Numbered from the stretch's first letter, positions 7,579 to 18,188 are shown. The stretch is 64,000 bases of DNA from Cloacibacillus sp. (GCA_036655895.1 JAVVPF010000001.1:1-64000); one strand, 5' to 3'. Translations and numbers: made by a program. Notes: a model not told the origin generated them from the sequence alone.

Positions 7579-9537
7579 ATGAATATTTTAGCCATTGTAG
7601 GAGGAATAGGAGTAATTGCACTGCTCTACGCCGTATACGCGTCGAACAAGATCAATAGTTTTACGATTGAGAACGAACGCGTTCGCGAGCTGTCGCATAT
7701 CATTCAAAGCGGAGCAATGGCATTTCTCTACAGAGAGTACAAGGCTCTCGTTCCTTTCGTCATTATCGTAGCCGCGCTGCTGGCCTGGAAAATCAGCGTT
7801 CCCAGCGCAATCTGTTTCGTAGTTGGTGCTCTTTGCAGCGCCTTTACCGGATATGTCGGCATGAAGGTCGCCACAAAATCCAACGGTAAGACCGCGTCAG
7901 CCGCTATGCACGGCATGAACCAGGCGCTTACGGTCGCCTTCACGGGCGGCAGCGTCATGGGTATGACCGTCGTAGGCGTCGGCCTTATCGGCGTAGTCGC
8001 AATGTTCTTCCTCTTCCACAACGCTGAAGTCATCACCTCGTTCGGCTTCGGCGCAAGCTCCATCGCGCTCTTCGCGCGCGTCGGCGGCGGCATCTACACC
8101 AAGGCTGCCGACGTAGGCGCAGACCTCGTAGGCAAGGTTGAGGCCGGCATTCCCGAAGACGACCCGCGCAACCCCGCCGTCATCGCTGACAACGTAGGCG
8201 ACAACGTAGGCGACATCGCTGGCATGGGTGCGGACCTTTTTGAGTCATACGTCAACTCCATCATCGCCGCAATGGCGATCGGCGTGGTAGCCTTTGAAGT
8301 GGCCGGAGTCGTTTACCCGCTCCTGCTCGCCGCGATAGGCATCATCGCCTCTATACTCGGCACATTCTTCGTCCGCGTCAAAGAGGGCGGCGACCCTGCG
8401 AAAGCGCTTCGCTACGGCCTCGGTTCAACAGGTATCTTCATGATAATAGGAACATTCTTCCTCACAAGATGGATATTCGCAGACCTCACCCTCTTCTATG
8501 CGGTCGTCTCCGGCGTCGTCTCCGGCATCCTTATCGGAGCCGCGACTGAATACTACACATCCGGCGACTATCCCAGCGTAAAAGAAATAGCCGCAGCCTC
8601 AGAAACCGGAGCCGCGACAAACATCCTGGCCGGACTCAGCGTCGGCATGAAATCAACTGCTATCCCCGTAATACTGGTCTGCTGCGCCATCATTGCCGGC
8701 GTCTACTTCGGCGGCCTTTATGGAATAGCCTGCGCGGCCGTTGGCATGCTTGCCATCACAGGCATGGCGCTTTCAGTTGACGCATACGGCCCCATCGCGG
8801 ACAACGCGGGCGGCATCGCCGAGATGGCGGACCTTCCTGAGGAAGTCCGCGTCATCACAGACAGACTTGACGCCGTAGGCAACACGACGGCGGCAGTCGG
8901 CAAAGGCCTCGCCATTGGATCCGCGGCGCTCACAGCCCTTGCGCTCTTCGTCGCGTACGCCTCCGCTACGCGTCTTCAGGTCATCGACCTCAGAGACCCG
9001 TACGTAATGGTCGGCCTCTTCCTCGGCGGTCTGCTTCCCTTCGTCTTCAGCGCGCTTTCAATACAGGCTGTCAGCCGCGCCGCTGAAAAGATGATAGAAG
9101 AAGTTCGCCGTCAGTTCCGTGAGATCCCCGGAATCATGGAGGGTACAGGCAAGCCTGAGTACGAACGCTGCGTAGACATCTCCACGGCGGCGGCTCTCCA
9201 TGAAATGATCCTTCCCGGACTTATGGCGGTCATCGCCCCCGTCCTCGTCGGATTCCTGCTCGGCCCCGCAGCTCTTGGCGGACTTCTCGGCGGTTCCATA
9301 GTCACGGGCGTCATGATGGCTATATTCATGTCAAACGCCGGCGGCGCTTGGGACAACGCGAAGAAATACATTGAGTCCGGCAACTTCGGCGGCAAAGGCA
9401 CACCGGCGCACGGCGCAGCCGTCGTAGGCGACACCGTAGGCGACCCGTTCAAGGATACAGCCGGCCCCAGCCTCAACATCCTCATCAAGCTGATGTCGGT
9501 CGTTGCGACAGTTCTTGCTCCGCTCTTTGCGCTATAA
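7579..9537 (+). CDS. hppA: Membrane-bound ion-pumping pyrophosphatase
   Basis: Integral membrane enzyme that hydrolyses pyrophosphate and pumps H+ or Na+ outward, saving energy in anaerobes. The 652 residues are almost wholly membrane helices. The substrate site is clear: [19 protein letters not shown] (194-212), [12 protein letters not shown] (401-412) and, near the C-terminus, [14 protein letters not shown]. At 434-439 it reads GNTTAA; Ala at the diagnostic place (Lys in K+-independent enzymes) marks the K+-dependent class, which includes the Na+ pumps. The ion cannot be settled by eye. It is a single-gene unit with its own promoter, a GGGGG-type ribosome site and a perfect terminator. Confidence 0.96.
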   Translation: MNILAIVGGIGVIALLYAVYASNKINSFTIENERVRELSHIIQSGAMAFLYREYKALVPFVIIVAALLAWKISVPSAICFVVGALCSAFTGYVGMKVATKSNGKTASAAMHGMNQALTVAFTGGSVMGMTVVGVGLIGVVAMFFLFHNAEVITSFGFGASSIALFARVGGGIYTKAADVGADLVGKVEAGIPEDDPRNPAVIADNVGDNVGDIAGMGADLFESYVNSIIAAMAIGVVAFEVAGVVYPLLLAAIGIIASILGTFFVRVKEGGDPAKALRYGLGSTGIFMIIGTFFLTRWIFADLTLFYAVVSGVVSGILIGAATEYYTSGDYPSVKEIAAASETGAATNILAGLSVGMKSTAIPVILVCCAIIAGVYFGGLYGIACAAVGMLAITGMALSVDAYGPIADNAGGIAEMADLPEEVRVITDRLDAVGNTTAAVGKGLAIGSAALTALALFVAYASATRLQVIDLRDPYVMVGLFLGGLLPFVFSALSIQAVSRAAEKMIEEVRRQFREIPGIMEGTGKPEYERCVDISTAAALHEMILPGLMAVIAPVLVGFLLGPAALGGLLGGSIVTGVMMAIFMSNAGGAWDNAKKYIESGNFGGKGTPAHGAAVVGDTVGDPFKDTAGPSLNILIKLMSVVATVLAPLFAL

Positions 9538-9569
9538 CGCAATAAAAACAGAAAAAATGTGATAATAGT

Positions 9570-9610
9570 TTAGAGGGAGAGACAGATACGATCTCCCTCT
9601 AAATTTCTTT
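9570..9610 (+). terminator. Intrinsic terminator after hppA
   Basis: Perfect 11-bp stem TTAGAGGGAGA/TCTCCCTCTAA with an 11-base loop, followed by ATTTCTTT. It separates hppA from the dnaG-rpoD operon. Confidence 0.85.
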
Positions 9611-9628
9611 ATCGAAACGGGGAGAGCC

Positions 9629-11377
9629 ATGGCCGCTGACGAAATACATGAAATAAAATCCAGGCTTGACATCGTTGAGATCGTCGCTGAATATGTAAAA
9701 TTGAAAAAAAATGGGCAGACCTTCTGGGGCTGCTGTCCGTTTCATAATGAAAAGACGCCCTCGTTCAGCGTATCGCCTCAGAGGCAGTCCTTTCACTGTT
9801 TCGGCTGCGGAAAGGGCGGAGATATTTTCACCTTCATAATGGAGATGGAACATCTCGAATTTAAAGAGGCGCTTGAAAAGCTCGCAGAACGCGCCGGAGT
9901 TACGATCACAAGACGCGCGGAAAGGCCGAAGACGGCGGCGCTGGACATAGGCGCGGCGGCGCTCGAATATTTCCAAACGTCGCTTACGGGCGCGGGCGGA
10001 GAGGCCGCAAGAAGTTATCTTGAGCGCAGAAAGCTCACGCCGGAGGAGTGCGCCAGATTTGAAATAGGCTGGTCGCCTACCTCGTGGGATGGGCTGGTGC
10101 GCGCGCTGCAAAGAAAAGGCTTCACCGGGCCGCAGCTTGCGGAAAGCGGGCTTGCCTCGCCTGGACGCGACGGAGGATATTTCGACCGTTTCCGCGGTAG
10201 GGTCATCTTTCCCATCCGCGCCATAACGGGAAGGCTCGTCGGTTTCGGCGGCAGGATACTTGACGGTGAAGGCGCAAAATATTTGAACAGCCCGGAAAGC
10301 AGGCTCTTTAACAAAAGGCACAACCTCTACCTGCTTGATAAGGCAAAGACTGCTATGAATGCTAAAGGGTGCGCGATACTTGTCGAAGGATACATGGACG
10401 CGATACGCGCGCATCTTTTTGGATATACAAACGCGGCGGCCTCATTGGGGACCGCCCTTACAAATGAACAGGCGTCATTGATAAAACGGATGACCGGACT
10501 CTGTTATGTGTGCTATGATTCAGATTCCGCCGGACAGGAGGCGGCGCTTAAGGCAATGTACATTCTCCACGCCGAGGGCGTCACGGCCAAAAGAGTTCTC
10601 TGGCAGGGCGGAAAAGACCCTGATGAAATACTCCTGCTTCCAAACGGCGTCGAGCTCTTTGAAAACGCAATAAAAAACGCGCTTCCGCTTCCGCTCTTTC
10701 ACGCGCAGCTGCGGCGCGAGGCGTTAAAAGATCCTCTTAGAGCGCCTGAGGCAAGACGTGACCTCTTCGACGGCCTCTCCACGCTATCCGTCTTTGACGT
10801 AATGCCGTACATGGACGAGCTTAGCGCGGCGCTTTCGGTCTTCCCGCACGAAATGCAGCGAATGATCGAGGAACAGAGAAAGTCCGGCGGGGGAGAGCGC
10901 GTCCTGGAACGCCCGCGCTATTTCACGAACGACGAGGAACCAAACGCGCAGTCTGAGCCGGTGCAGTTCGGAGACGACCTTGAATATATGCTGTGCAGCC
11001 TGCTCTGGGGAAGGGGCGAGCTCCGCTCCGAATATGACGCGGAAGAGATAATGCGCTATATAAAGGACCCCGGCGTGCAGAATATAGTTTTCGCGCTTTT
11101 GGGAGGCGAAGAGCCCTCCGATATGGAGCGGCGATGGCAGCAGATGGGGGACCGGACGGGGCTTCAGATAATCGCAAGAGGCGACGGCCTGCTCTCAAAA
11201 GAGGGCATCATAGATGAAACCGCCTCGAAATTGATAGAAACGATGCGTCAGAATTTTTTAAAGAGAAAAATCTCCTCTTACGTAAAAAAGATAAAGGTCG
11301 GAGCCATCTCCGAAGAGGAATACAGCGATTATCTAAAATACAACAGATTATTAAAAGGAGGGAACATTAAGGCATGA
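9629..11377 (+). CDS. dnaG: DNA primase
   Basis: Synthesises RNA primers at the replication fork. The N-terminal CHC2 zinc domain has Cys36, His39, Cys57 and Cys60. The RNA polymerase core/TOPRIM domain follows with VEGYMD (252-257) carrying the catalytic Glu and YDSDSAG (296-302) carrying the metal-binding Asp pair. The C-terminal ~130 residues would be the helicase-binding domain, as usual in a 582-residue primase. The ribosome site GGGGAGAG sits a few bases before the ATG. It overlaps rpoD by ATGA, giving the classic primase-sigma arrangement. Confidence 0.97.
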   Translation: MAADEIHEIKSRLDIVEIVAEYVKLKKNGQTFWGCCPFHNEKTPSFSVSPQRQSFHCFGCGKGGDIFTFIMEMEHLEFKEALEKLAERAGVTITRRAERPKTAALDIGAAALEYFQTSLTGAGGEAARSYLERRKLTPEECARFEIGWSPTSWDGLVRALQRKGFTGPQLAESGLASPGRDGGYFDRFRGRVIFPIRAITGRLVGFGGRILDGEGAKYLNSPESRLFNKRHNLYLLDKAKTAMNAKGCAILVEGYMDAIRAHLFGYTNAAASLGTALTNEQASLIKRMTGLCYVCYDSDSAGQEAALKAMYILHAEGVTAKRVLWQGGKDPDEILLLPNGVELFENAIKNALPLPLFHAQLRREALKDPLRAPEARRDLFDGLSTLSVFDVMPYMDELSAALSVFPHEMQRMIEEQRKSGGGERVLERPRYFTNDEEPNAQSEPVQFGDDLEYMLCSLLWGRGELRSEYDAEEIMRYIKDPGVQNIVFALLGGEEPSDMERRWQQMGDRTGLQIIARGDGLLSKEGIIDETASKLIETMRQNFLKRKISSYVKKIKVGAISEEEYSDYLKYNRLLKGGNIKA

Positions 11378-12729
11378 AAAAAACAAAGGTAAAAAAAGAA
11401 GAAGCAATGCCGAAAGAGAAGTCCCCTGTCAATGAGAAGATGCCGGAGATGTTAGAAAACGACCCTGCGGTGGAAGAGCAGGAAAACGATGTTGAGGTCA
11501 TTGAAGACGCGGATATCGAAAAAATAAATCTTGAAGACGAACCGGTGATCGACGAACCGGACCTGCTTGACGCGATAGCTCCCATCGACGACCCTGAGCC
11601 CATTCCGCAGGCCGTAGCCGGAGACGATCCTGAAAGCGCCGACTACAGCGCCTACATAGACAACGTCCGCGACCTCCTTCACGAAGGCAGGGAAAAAGGC
11701 TTCGTCACCTACGAAGATATAGAAAAGAGGATGCCGAAAGACTTCCTTACTGCAGACATACTCGACAACCTCTACATGAACCTCATGGAGCTGGGAGTCG
11801 ACGTGCTCGACGAACCGAAGACCAAAGTAGAGCCCGGAGACGGAGAGACGGCGCTTCCCACTTCCGCGAACACGGAGGATATGGGCGACCTCGAAGACCT
11901 TCCGCTCTCCGACCCTGTGCGTATGTACCTGAGAGAGATAGGCAAAATACCGCTGCTCACCTCGGAGGACGAAGTCTCCCTTGCGAAGGGGGTAGAGGCG
12001 GGCGACGTTGCAAGCAAAGACGCGCTCGTTGAGGCAAACCTCCGCCTCGTCGTAAGCATCGCAAAAAAATATATCGGACGCGGAATGCTCTTTCTCGACC
12101 TCATTCAGGAGGGCAACCTGGGACTTATCCGCGCGGTCGAGAAGTTCGACTATCACAAAGGATATAAATTCAGCACATACGCCACGTGGTGGATACGCCA
12201 GGCGATAACGAGAGCAATAGCTGACCAGGCGAGGACCATCCGCATCCCGGTCCACATGGTAGAGACTATCAACAAACTGATACGCGTATCGCGCCAGTTG
12301 GTCCAGAGGCTGGGACGCGAACCAACAGCAGAAGAAATTGCGGCCGGCATGGAGATACCGTCCGACAGAGTGGAAGAGATCCAGCGCATTGCGCAGGAGC
12401 CGGTCTCGCTTGAAACCCCTATCGGCGAGGAAGAGGACAGCCAGCTCGGCGACTTCCTCGAAGACAAAGACCTGCCAAGCCCGGAAGAGGCGGCGGCAAG
12501 CCAAATACTGCGCGAACAGCTCGACGAAATGCTCGACGACCTCACCGACCGCGAACGCGAAGTGCTTCGCCTGCGCTTCGGCCTTGAGGACGGACACGCC
12601 CACACGCTTGAAGAGGTGGGACGCCGTTTCGGAGTAACGCGCGAACGCATCAGGCAGATAGAGGCCAAGGCGCTGCGCAAACTGAGGCACCCAAGCCGCA
12701 GCAAGAAACTTAAAGACTTCCTCGAATAA
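11374..12729 (+). CDS. rpoD: Primary sigma factor (sigma70/SigA)
   Basis: Principal promoter-recognition subunit of RNA polymerase. The 451 residues begin with a Lys-rich then acidic stretch (1-85). Region 1.1 lies at about 92-150, region 1.2 at 178-210 ([11 protein letters not shown]), region 2 at 217-290 with the -10-binding [11 protein letters not shown], region 3 at 297-375 and region 4 at 385-448, whose helix-turn-helix covers [20 protein letters not shown]. The large spacer between regions 1.2 and 2 found in proteobacterial RpoD is missing, so it is SigA-like. It overlaps dnaG by four bases and ends in a strong terminator. Confidence 0.97.
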   Translation: MKKTKVKKEEAMPKEKSPVNEKMPEMLENDPAVEEQENDVEVIEDADIEKINLEDEPVIDEPDLLDAIAPIDDPEPIPQAVAGDDPESADYSAYIDNVRDLLHEGREKGFVTYEDIEKRMPKDFLTADILDNLYMNLMELGVDVLDEPKTKVEPGDGETALPTSANTEDMGDLEDLPLSDPVRMYLREIGKIPLLTSEDEVSLAKGVEAGDVASKDALVEANLRLVVSIAKKYIGRGMLFLDLIQEGNLGLIRAVEKFDYHKGYKFSTYATWWIRQAITRAIADQARTIRIPVHMVETINKLIRVSRQLVQRLGREPTAEEIAAGMEIPSDRVEEIQRIAQEPVSLETPIGEEEDSQLGDFLEDKDLPSPEEAAASQILREQLDEMLDDLTDREREVLRLRFGLEDGHAHTLEEVGRRFGVTRERIRQIEAKALRKLRHPSRSKKLKDFLE

Positions 12730-12740
12730 AACATAATGAC

Positions 12741-12774
12741 AAAAGGCATCCGTGCGTCAGCCGGATGCCTTTTT
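12741..12774 (+). terminator. Intrinsic terminator after rpoD
   Basis: Perfect 12-bp stem AAAAGGCATCCG/CGGATGCCTTTT around a 9-base loop, with the T run built into the 3' arm. It closes the dnaG-rpoD operon. Confidence 0.88.
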
Positions 12775-12791
12775 AAGAAGCTTCATAAATA

Positions 12792-12820
12792 TTGCGCTTA
12801 GTAAGATAAAGCATTATACT
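12792..12820 (+). promoter_or_regulatory. Sigma70-type promoter for rqcP (and probably eno-rex)
   Basis: TTGCGC (12792-12797), 17-base spacer and TATACT (12815-12820), directly after the rpoD terminator and about 35 bases before the rqcP start. Confidence 0.55.
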
Positions 12821-12860
12821 TCTTCAAAAGCGCACTTTTAAGCGTTGGGGACGGATTTAC

Positions 12861-13133
12861 ATGAGAATAGATAAATATTTAAAATTATCACGGCTGATAA
12901 AGCGCAGGACTGTAGCTCAGGAAATGGCCGAAGTGGGAGCCGTCCGCATCTGCGGCCGCCAGTGCAAGCCGGCCTCTGAAGTGAAGCGTGGCGACGTCGT
13001 TGAGATAGCTTATCCGCGCCGCATCCTCACCATCAAAGTCGAAACGGCGGAGGAGCAGGAGCTGAAACATGGAGTTCCCGCCTACAGCGTCGTTGAGGAG
13101 AAAGAGGCGGACAAGAGTGAAAGGCCCTGGTAG
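12861..13133 (+). CDS. rqcP: S4-domain RNA-binding protein, RqcP (YabO) family
   Basis: A 90-residue protein consisting of one S4 domain (about 1-60) and a charged tail. The opening [17 protein letters not shown] is very close to the start of Bacillus RqcP (YabO), which with RqcH adds C-terminal alanine tails to nascent chains on stalled 50S subunits. The related Hsp15 of proteobacteria has a similar fold and is the main alternative. rqcH is not in the window. It is the first gene after a promoter and stands 29 bases before eno. Confidence 0.82.
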   Translation: MRIDKYLKLSRLIKRRTVAQEMAEVGAVRICGRQCKPASEVKRGDVVEIAYPRRILTIKVETAEEQELKHGVPAYSVVEEKEADKSERPW

Positions 13134-13162
13134 CCAGCGGCATTTTTTATCAAGGAGGAATA

Positions 13163-14443
13163 ATGATGGCACGTATTGAGAATATCCACGCCAGAGAGAT
13201 ATTGGACTCCCGGGGTTATCCCACGGTAGAGGTCGAAGTGAGGCTCGACTCCGGCACAATAGGCGGCGCGAGCGTGCCGTGCGGCGCGTCGACGGGAAGG
13301 TACGAAGCCTTTGAATTAAGAGACAAAGACAACGGCCGCTACGGCGGACGCGGGGTCCAGAAGGCGGTCAAAAATATAAACGAGGCCATAGCTCCCGCGC
13401 TTAAAGGCGTAGACCCGTCGGAACAGGCTCTGGCCGACGGCATAATGACGGAGCTTGACGGCACGATGCACAAGGTGCGTCTTGGCGCAAACGCCATACT
13501 CGCGGTCTCCCTGGCCTGCGCGCGCGCCGCGTCCAATGAGCTTGTCATCCCGCTTTGGCGCTACCTCGGAGGGCTCAACGCCTCTTTGATGCCCGTGCCT
13601 ATGATGAACATAGTAAACGGCGGAGCGCACGCCGACAATAACATCAACATCCAGGAATTTCTCATCGTACCGCACGGAGCGCCCTCCTTCTCCGAATCCC
13701 TGAGAATGGGTTCTGAGACCTACCACGCGCTGAAAGCGATCCTAGCGCGCGGCGGCAAGCCGACCGGCACGGGAGACGAAGGCGGCTTTGCCTGCGATTT
13801 CCGCGACCCGGACGAAATACTCGACACTATAATGCTTGCCATCAGAGAGGCCGGCTACCAGCCCGGAAAAGAGATCTCAATAGGGCTCGACGTGGCGGCG
13901 ACGCAGTTCCTAAAGGACGGCGCCTACTGCTTCCCCGATGTCAAATGCCGATACACATCGGGCGACCTCATCGACATGTATGAAAACATTTGCTCAAAGT
14001 ATCCCATCATCTCGATAGAAGACGGACTTGCCGAAGACGACTGGCAGGGCTGGGTCTCGCTCACGGAGCGCCTCGGCAAAAAGATACAGCTCATAGGCGA
14101 TGACCTCTTTGTGACGCACACCGACAGGCTCAAAATGGGCGTTGAAAAGGGCGCGGCAAACTCCATACTGATAAAGCCGAACCAGATAGGCACTCTTACG
14201 GAAACTCTCAACGTGGCCGAGCTTGCCGCGCGTTCCGGATACAATATCATCATATCGCACCGGTCGGGTGAAACCTCCGACTCGTTCATCGCTGACCTTG
14301 CGGTGGCGACCGGCGCGGGACAGATAAAGGCCGGTTCTCCGCACGGCATGGACAGAGTAAGGAAGTACAACAGGCTGATACGCATAGAAGAAGCTCTTGG
14401 AAAGCGCGCCGTCTTTGCCGGCAAGCCTTCCTTGAGGGGATAG
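13163..14443 (+). CDS. eno: Enolase
   Basis: Glycolytic enzyme converting 2-phosphoglycerate to phosphoenolpyruvate; also a degradosome partner in some bacteria. All active-site elements are present: GASTG loop (41-45), catalytic Glu206 in TGDEGGF, Mg-binding Asp243, Glu286 and Asp313, catalytic Lys338 in [16 protein letters not shown] (365-371) and Lys389. Two ATGs lie in tandem; the strong AAGGAGGA is 3 bases before the first and 6 before the second, so translation may begin at the second (13166). Spacing to rex is 10 bases, implying co-transcription of a glycolytic enzyme with the NADH/NAD+ sensor. Confidence 0.97.
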   Translation: MMARIENIHAREILDSRGYPTVEVEVRLDSGTIGGASVPCGASTGRYEAFELRDKDNGRYGGRGVQKAVKNINEAIAPALKGVDPSEQALADGIMTELDGTMHKVRLGANAILAVSLACARAASNELVIPLWRYLGGLNASLMPVPMMNIVNGGAHADNNINIQEFLIVPHGAPSFSESLRMGSETYHALKAILARGGKPTGTGDEGGFACDFRDPDEILDTIMLAIREAGYQPGKEISIGLDVAATQFLKDGAYCFPDVKCRYTSGDLIDMYENICSKYPIISIEDGLAEDDWQGWVSLTERLGKKIQLIGDDLFVTHTDRLKMGVEKGAANSILIKPNQIGTLTETLNVAELAARSGYNIIISHRSGETSDSFIADLAVATGAGQIKAGSPHGMDRVRKYNRLIRIEEALGKRAVFAGKPSLRG

Positions 14444-14453
14444 AGGAAGAATA

Positions 14454-15092
14454 ATGAGGGTAGCGGAACCAACTGTAGAAAGACTGATCCAGTACTATCG
14501 CCTGCTCACGCTGATGAAGGAAGAGGGGCGCAAAGTCGTTTCGTCGCTTCAGATGGGCGAGATGCTTGGAATAAAGGCAAGTCAGGTGAGGAAAGACCTT
14601 TCCTATTTCGGAGAGATAGGAAAGCGCGGCGTTGGTTATCATGTGAATCGTCTCTGCGCGCACATCGAAAACATACTTTCATCTCCGCGCGTCTGGCACG
14701 TGGCGCTCGTAGGCGTCGGCAACCTTGGAACGGCGCTCATGGGACACACGGCCTTTCAGAGCTACAAGTTCACTGTAGAGGCGCTCTTTGACGTCGACCC
14801 TGACAAGGTCGGCAAAAAGCTGATGGGCGTCGAGTGCTTCCACACCGACGACATCGCCGCTGTAATGGAAGAAAAAAATATCGAGGTGCTGCTGCTGGCA
14901 GTTCCCGCGGCCGCGGCTCAGGCCTGCGTCGACAAGGCCGCGCTTTCGCCGACCTTAAAAGGCATATTGGCCTTTACGCCGGCCACGGTAGTCGTGCCCG
15001 ACCGTATCTTGTTTTACAGAGTTGACATCTTCGTCGAGCTTGAAAAGCTTCTTTTCTTCTTGAAGGAGCAGGAAAAAACACCGTTAAATTAA
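14454..15092 (+). CDS. rex: Redox-sensing transcriptional repressor Rex
   Basis: DNA-binding repressor that senses NADH/NAD+ and usually controls fermentation and respiration genes. The 212 residues hold an N-terminal winged helix (about 1-80, with KASQVRKDLSYFGEIGKRGVGY typical of Rex) and a Rossmann domain with GVGNLG at 87-92. The C-terminal domain-swapped helix is visible at the end (FVELEKLLFFLKEQ). It follows eno by 10 bases. I found no convincing Rex operator (TTGTGAA-type inverted repeat) in the intergenic regions. Confidence 0.95.
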   Translation: MRVAEPTVERLIQYYRLLTLMKEEGRKVVSSLQMGEMLGIKASQVRKDLSYFGEIGKRGVGYHVNRLCAHIENILSSPRVWHVALVGVGNLGTALMGHTAFQSYKFTVEALFDVDPDKVGKKLMGVECFHTDDIAAVMEEKNIEVLLLAVPAAAAQACVDKAALSPTLKGILAFTPATVVVPDRILFYRVDIFVELEKLLFFLKEQEKTPLN

Positions 15093-15187
15093 AATGAGAT
15101 AGGCACAAGCGCCCATCTCATGATAAAATAACCGTTGTGGCGGCAATTAAGCTAATTGAATATCAAGATTTGTAAGGAGGAATTGTT

Positions 15188-15670
15188 TTGGGTCAGCAGG
15201 GCGGTTTGATGGGGATGATGTTGCCTCTCGCAATGTTTGCGGCGATTTTCTATTTTATGATTATCAGGCCGCAGAAGAAAAAGCAGAAGGCTCACGATGA
15301 CATGCTTGCCAATATCAGCAAAGGCGATACAGTCATCACGGCCGGAGGATTTTTCGGCGTAGTTCGCGAGGTGCTCGACGACAGCTATATCATTGAGCTT
15401 GACGAAGGCGTGAAGGCGCGTATCCTCAAGAGCTCCATATCAATGAAGAAGTCCGACGGATCTGCGGTAAGCGCGCAGCCAAAGAAGAAAAAGGCGAAGA
15501 AGCAGGACGGCGCTCAGGACGATGTGAAACCGGCTGAACTGGAATCACAGGCCGGCGATGCTCAGGCCATAGAGGCCGCGGCGACAGACGGCGCTCCCGC
15601 CGAAGCCGTTATAGAAGATCAGATCATCGATTCAGAAGCAAAAGCTGATGAAGCAAAAAAAGAGGCTTAA
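15188..15670 (+). CDS. yajC: Preprotein translocase subunit YajC
   Basis: Small inner-membrane partner of SecDF. A single membrane helix at about 8-26 is followed by the QKKKQKAH basic stretch and the short conserved domain GDTVITAGGFFGVV. The 160-residue chain is longer than usual because of a Lys-rich then Ala/Glu/Asp-rich tail after about residue 95. The start is TTG; TAAGGAGGA lies 7 bases upstream, which makes it well supported. secD follows after a terminator-like hairpin. Confidence 0.93.
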   Translation: MGQQGGLMGMMLPLAMFAAIFYFMIIRPQKKKQKAHDDMLANISKGDTVITAGGFFGVVREVLDDSYIIELDEGVKARILKSSISMKKSDGSAVSAQPKKKKAKKQDGAQDDVKPAELESQAGDAQAIEAAATDGAPAEAVIEDQIIDSEAKADEAKKEA

Positions 15671-15705
15671 CTTCAGCCTGAGCTAAAAAAGTACTCTGTA
15701 TCCAG

Positions 15706-15750
15706 CGGAGAGGACATTATTTTTATAACAGTCCACTCCGTTTTCTTTGT
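15706..15750 (+). terminator. Terminator-like hairpin between yajC and secD
   Basis: CGGAG-a-GGAC (15706-15715) pairs with GTCC-a-CTCCG (15731-15740) apart from one A-A mismatch, with an A/T-rich 15-base loop, then TTTTCTTTGT. The secD ribosome site follows immediately. As no obvious promoter lies between the hairpin and secD, it may be a leaky terminator or attenuator, or an mRNA processing/stability element. Confidence 0.5.
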
Positions 15751-15766
15751 AAGGAGGCGCGTGTGA

Positions 15767-17149
15767 ATGCTAAAGAGAGACAAATGGCGGCTTATATTTG
15801 TCATAGCAGTAATTTTGATTGCCGCGGCAGTTGCATTTCCAATAAAAGGCAAGGTCCGTCTCGGGCTTGACTTAAGAGGCGGTGTACATATCATTCTGCA
15901 GGCAAAGGGGACTCCGGAAAATCCGCTTACCCCCGACAGCCTTGAAAGGCTGCTCGTAGTTCTTCGTTCCCGTATCGACCAATATGGCATAGCGGAGCCC
16001 GTTATCCAGCGCGAAGGCGACGACCGTATAGCTGTCGACCTTCCCGGCATCGAAGACCCGGAAGCGGCGCTTGATCTCATCGGACGCACCGCGGTGCTGC
16101 AATTCCGCCAGGTGCTCGGAGAATCTCCGCACGTTCCCGCAAAACCGGTGCGCTCAAACTACGACAGCGACGAACAGTTCAAAACTGCGCAGGAACGTTG
16201 GACCAAGGCTAAAGCTGAAGTCGACGTTTACATAGACCAGATGAAAGAGGCCGTCAAAGGCAACGCTGACATGATGGTCGCAAAGGGCGAAAACAGCGGA
16301 GCCTACCTCCTCGGCAAGCAGTATGTTGGAGGCGCGGAGCTTACAAAGGCCGAAACAAACTTCGACCAGTTCGGCAAAGCCGCGGTATCGCTGAAATTCA
16401 ACACGGACGGCGCAAAGCTCTTTGACGAAGCGACGGCGGTCAACATAGGCAAGCAGATAGCCATCGTGCTTGACGGCGTAGTGATCTCAGCGCCGGTCGT
16501 ACAGCAGCGCATCTCCGGAGGAGAGGCTCAGATAACAGGCTCCTTCTCAACGGAAGAGGCGAACAGGTTGGCCATCATGCTCCGCGCGGGCGCACTTCCC
16601 GTCAACGTCGAGATACTTGAAAACCGCTCTGTTGGGCCGACGCTCGGCGCGGACTCCATCCATGAAGGCGTGAAGTCCGGCCTCATAGGCGCTGCGCTCG
16701 TCGTAGTATTCATGATAGTCTACTACGGACTGCTTGGCATCGCGGCCGACATCGCGCTTGCAGTCGCAATGCTCCTGGTCGTGGCTACGCTCATCGCGCT
16801 TAAATCGACGCTTACTCTGCCAGGCATCGGAGGCATGGTGCTTACGATAGGCATGGCGGTCGACGGCAACATTCTCATATACGAAAGAATGAAAGAGGAG
16901 TTCCGTTCCGGCAAGACCCTTATGGCGGCGCTTGACGCCGGCTTCCGCAAGGCGCTTGTCGTCATTCTGGACTCAAATATCACGACCCTCATCGCAGCCG
17001 CGATACTCTTCTACTTTGGAAGCGGCCCGATCCGCGGTTTCGCTGTAACACTGAGCATTGGCGTCGTGGCCTCCGTCTTCTGCAACACTGTGGTGACACG
17101 CACGCTGCTTGGCATAGTCCTTTCAGCGCGCAAGAATCACACCTTATAA
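15767..17149 (+). CDS. secD: Protein translocase subunit SecD
   Basis: Membrane component that uses the proton (or Na+) gradient to pull secreted proteins through SecYEG. At 460 residues it is the compact form, shorter than the ~615 of E. coli. An N-terminal helix (about 6-26) precedes LGLDLRGGVHI, then the periplasmic P1 head and a C-terminal block of five helices (about 305-455) with GMAVDGNILIYERMKEE. AAGGAGG lies 10 bases upstream of the ATG. secF follows after 19 bases. Confidence 0.96.
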   Translation: MLKRDKWRLIFVIAVILIAAAVAFPIKGKVRLGLDLRGGVHIILQAKGTPENPLTPDSLERLLVVLRSRIDQYGIAEPVIQREGDDRIAVDLPGIEDPEAALDLIGRTAVLQFRQVLGESPHVPAKPVRSNYDSDEQFKTAQERWTKAKAEVDVYIDQMKEAVKGNADMMVAKGENSGAYLLGKQYVGGAELTKAETNFDQFGKAAVSLKFNTDGAKLFDEATAVNIGKQIAIVLDGVVISAPVVQQRISGGEAQITGSFSTEEANRLAIMLRAGALPVNVEILENRSVGPTLGADSIHEGVKSGLIGAALVVVFMIVYYGLLGIAADIALAVAMLLVVATLIALKSTLTLPGIGGMVLTIGMAVDGNILIYERMKEEFRSGKTLMAALDAGFRKALVVILDSNITTLIAAAILFYFGSGPIRGFAVTLSIGVVASVFCNTVVTRTLLGIVLSARKNHTL

Positions 17150-17168
17150 GAAAGGGAGGCAGTAAAAA

Positions 17169-18053
17169 ATGGCTACATTTGACGCTTCAAAATTACATTT
17201 CCCATTTATGAAATACCGGATGGTGCTGCTTGGCATCAGCCTTGTCTGCATAATCGCGTCCCTTGGGCTCTTCTTCGCCAAAGGGCTGAACCTGGGAGTC
17301 GACTTTACCGGAGGACTTGTCCTTCAGGTGAAATTTGAAAAGTCCGTAGACGTAGCGGAGGTCCGCGCGGCGTTAAGCGGCATCGGACAGGGCAACGCGA
17401 CGATACAGGCCTTTGACAACAGCGACATACTCCTGCGCTTCCAGGCTCAGGATGATAACGTCCGCAAGCAGGTGCTTGAGACGCTGAAAGAAAAAATCGG
17501 CCCCTACAAGGTGCTGCGCATCGACAAAATAGGCCCGGTGGTCGGAAAAGAGCTTCGCGCTCAGGCGGCCTACTCGCTTCTGCTCGCTCTTGCCGGCATC
17601 CTGCTGTACATGGCCTATCGTTTCCGTTTCCGTTTCGGAGCCGTGGCGGTAGCCTCGCTCATGCATGACGTCATAATCATGCTTGGCGTCTACAGCCTCA
17701 CAGGAAAAGAGGTCTCCGTCACATTCATCGCGGCCATCCTCACAGTCGCGGGCTACTCGTTGAACGACTCCATAGTCGTCCTCGACCGTATCCGCGAAAA
17801 CTGGGGCAGCATAAACAGCAAGGGCATCGTGGCGCTCGTCGACAACTCCATCAACCAGACGCTGTCGCGCACCATCAACACCTCGCTCACGACGCTGCTT
17901 CCAGTCATTTCGATGTACATCTTCGGCGGCGAGGTAATAAGCAACTTTGCCTTCGCCTTCCTGATAGGCATCGGCGTCGGCACCTACAGCTCCATCTACA
18001 TCGCAAGCTCGCTGCTTGTGGAATGGTATATAAGGTCGCCGAAATATAAATAA
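17169..18053 (+). CDS. secF: Protein translocase subunit SecF
   Basis: Partner of SecD in the accessory translocase. The 294 residues show a first helix (about 17-38), LGVDFTGG (42-49), a small periplasmic domain and five C-terminal helices. The family motif GYSLNDSIVVLDRIREN is near residue 195, followed by the SRTINTS segment. Encoded as a separate chain, not fused to SecD. A strong terminator follows. Confidence 0.96.
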   Translation: MATFDASKLHFPFMKYRMVLLGISLVCIIASLGLFFAKGLNLGVDFTGGLVLQVKFEKSVDVAEVRAALSGIGQGNATIQAFDNSDILLRFQAQDDNVRKQVLETLKEKIGPYKVLRIDKIGPVVGKELRAQAAYSLLLALAGILLYMAYRFRFRFGAVAVASLMHDVIIMLGVYSLTGKEVSVTFIAAILTVAGYSLNDSIVVLDRIRENWGSINSKGIVALVDNSINQTLSRTINTSLTTLLPVISMYIFGGEVISNFAFAFLIGIGVGTYSSIYIASSLLVEWYIRSPKYK

Positions 18054-18073
18054 CCGCATTACGCTTTACTACT

Positions 18074-18112
18074 AAAAAATCTCTCCCTCGTAATTTGGGA
18101 GAGATTTTTTTT
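18074..18112 (+). terminator. Intrinsic terminator after secF
   Basis: AAAAAATCTCTCCC pairs perfectly with GGGAGAGATTTTTT around a 9-base loop, then more T. It separates secDF from the lapA-domain/recJ operon. Confidence 0.88.
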
Positions 18113-18188
18113 ATTTTATGTTGTATCATATTGAATGTAAATGAAGATGGGCGGGGCCTCAAAGGCCTTTGCCGCGGGAGGAATTTTT

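Noticed and set aside
11452-12690. 412-codon - strand frame opposite rpoD
   Set aside because: Lies entirely over the certain rpoD gene, with composition that follows from complementing its codons.
15094-15121. Terminator after rex (ATGAGAT...ATCTCAT repeat)
   Set aside because: The repeat is only 7 bp around a 14-base loop, and no T tract follows; left as a simple inverted repeat.
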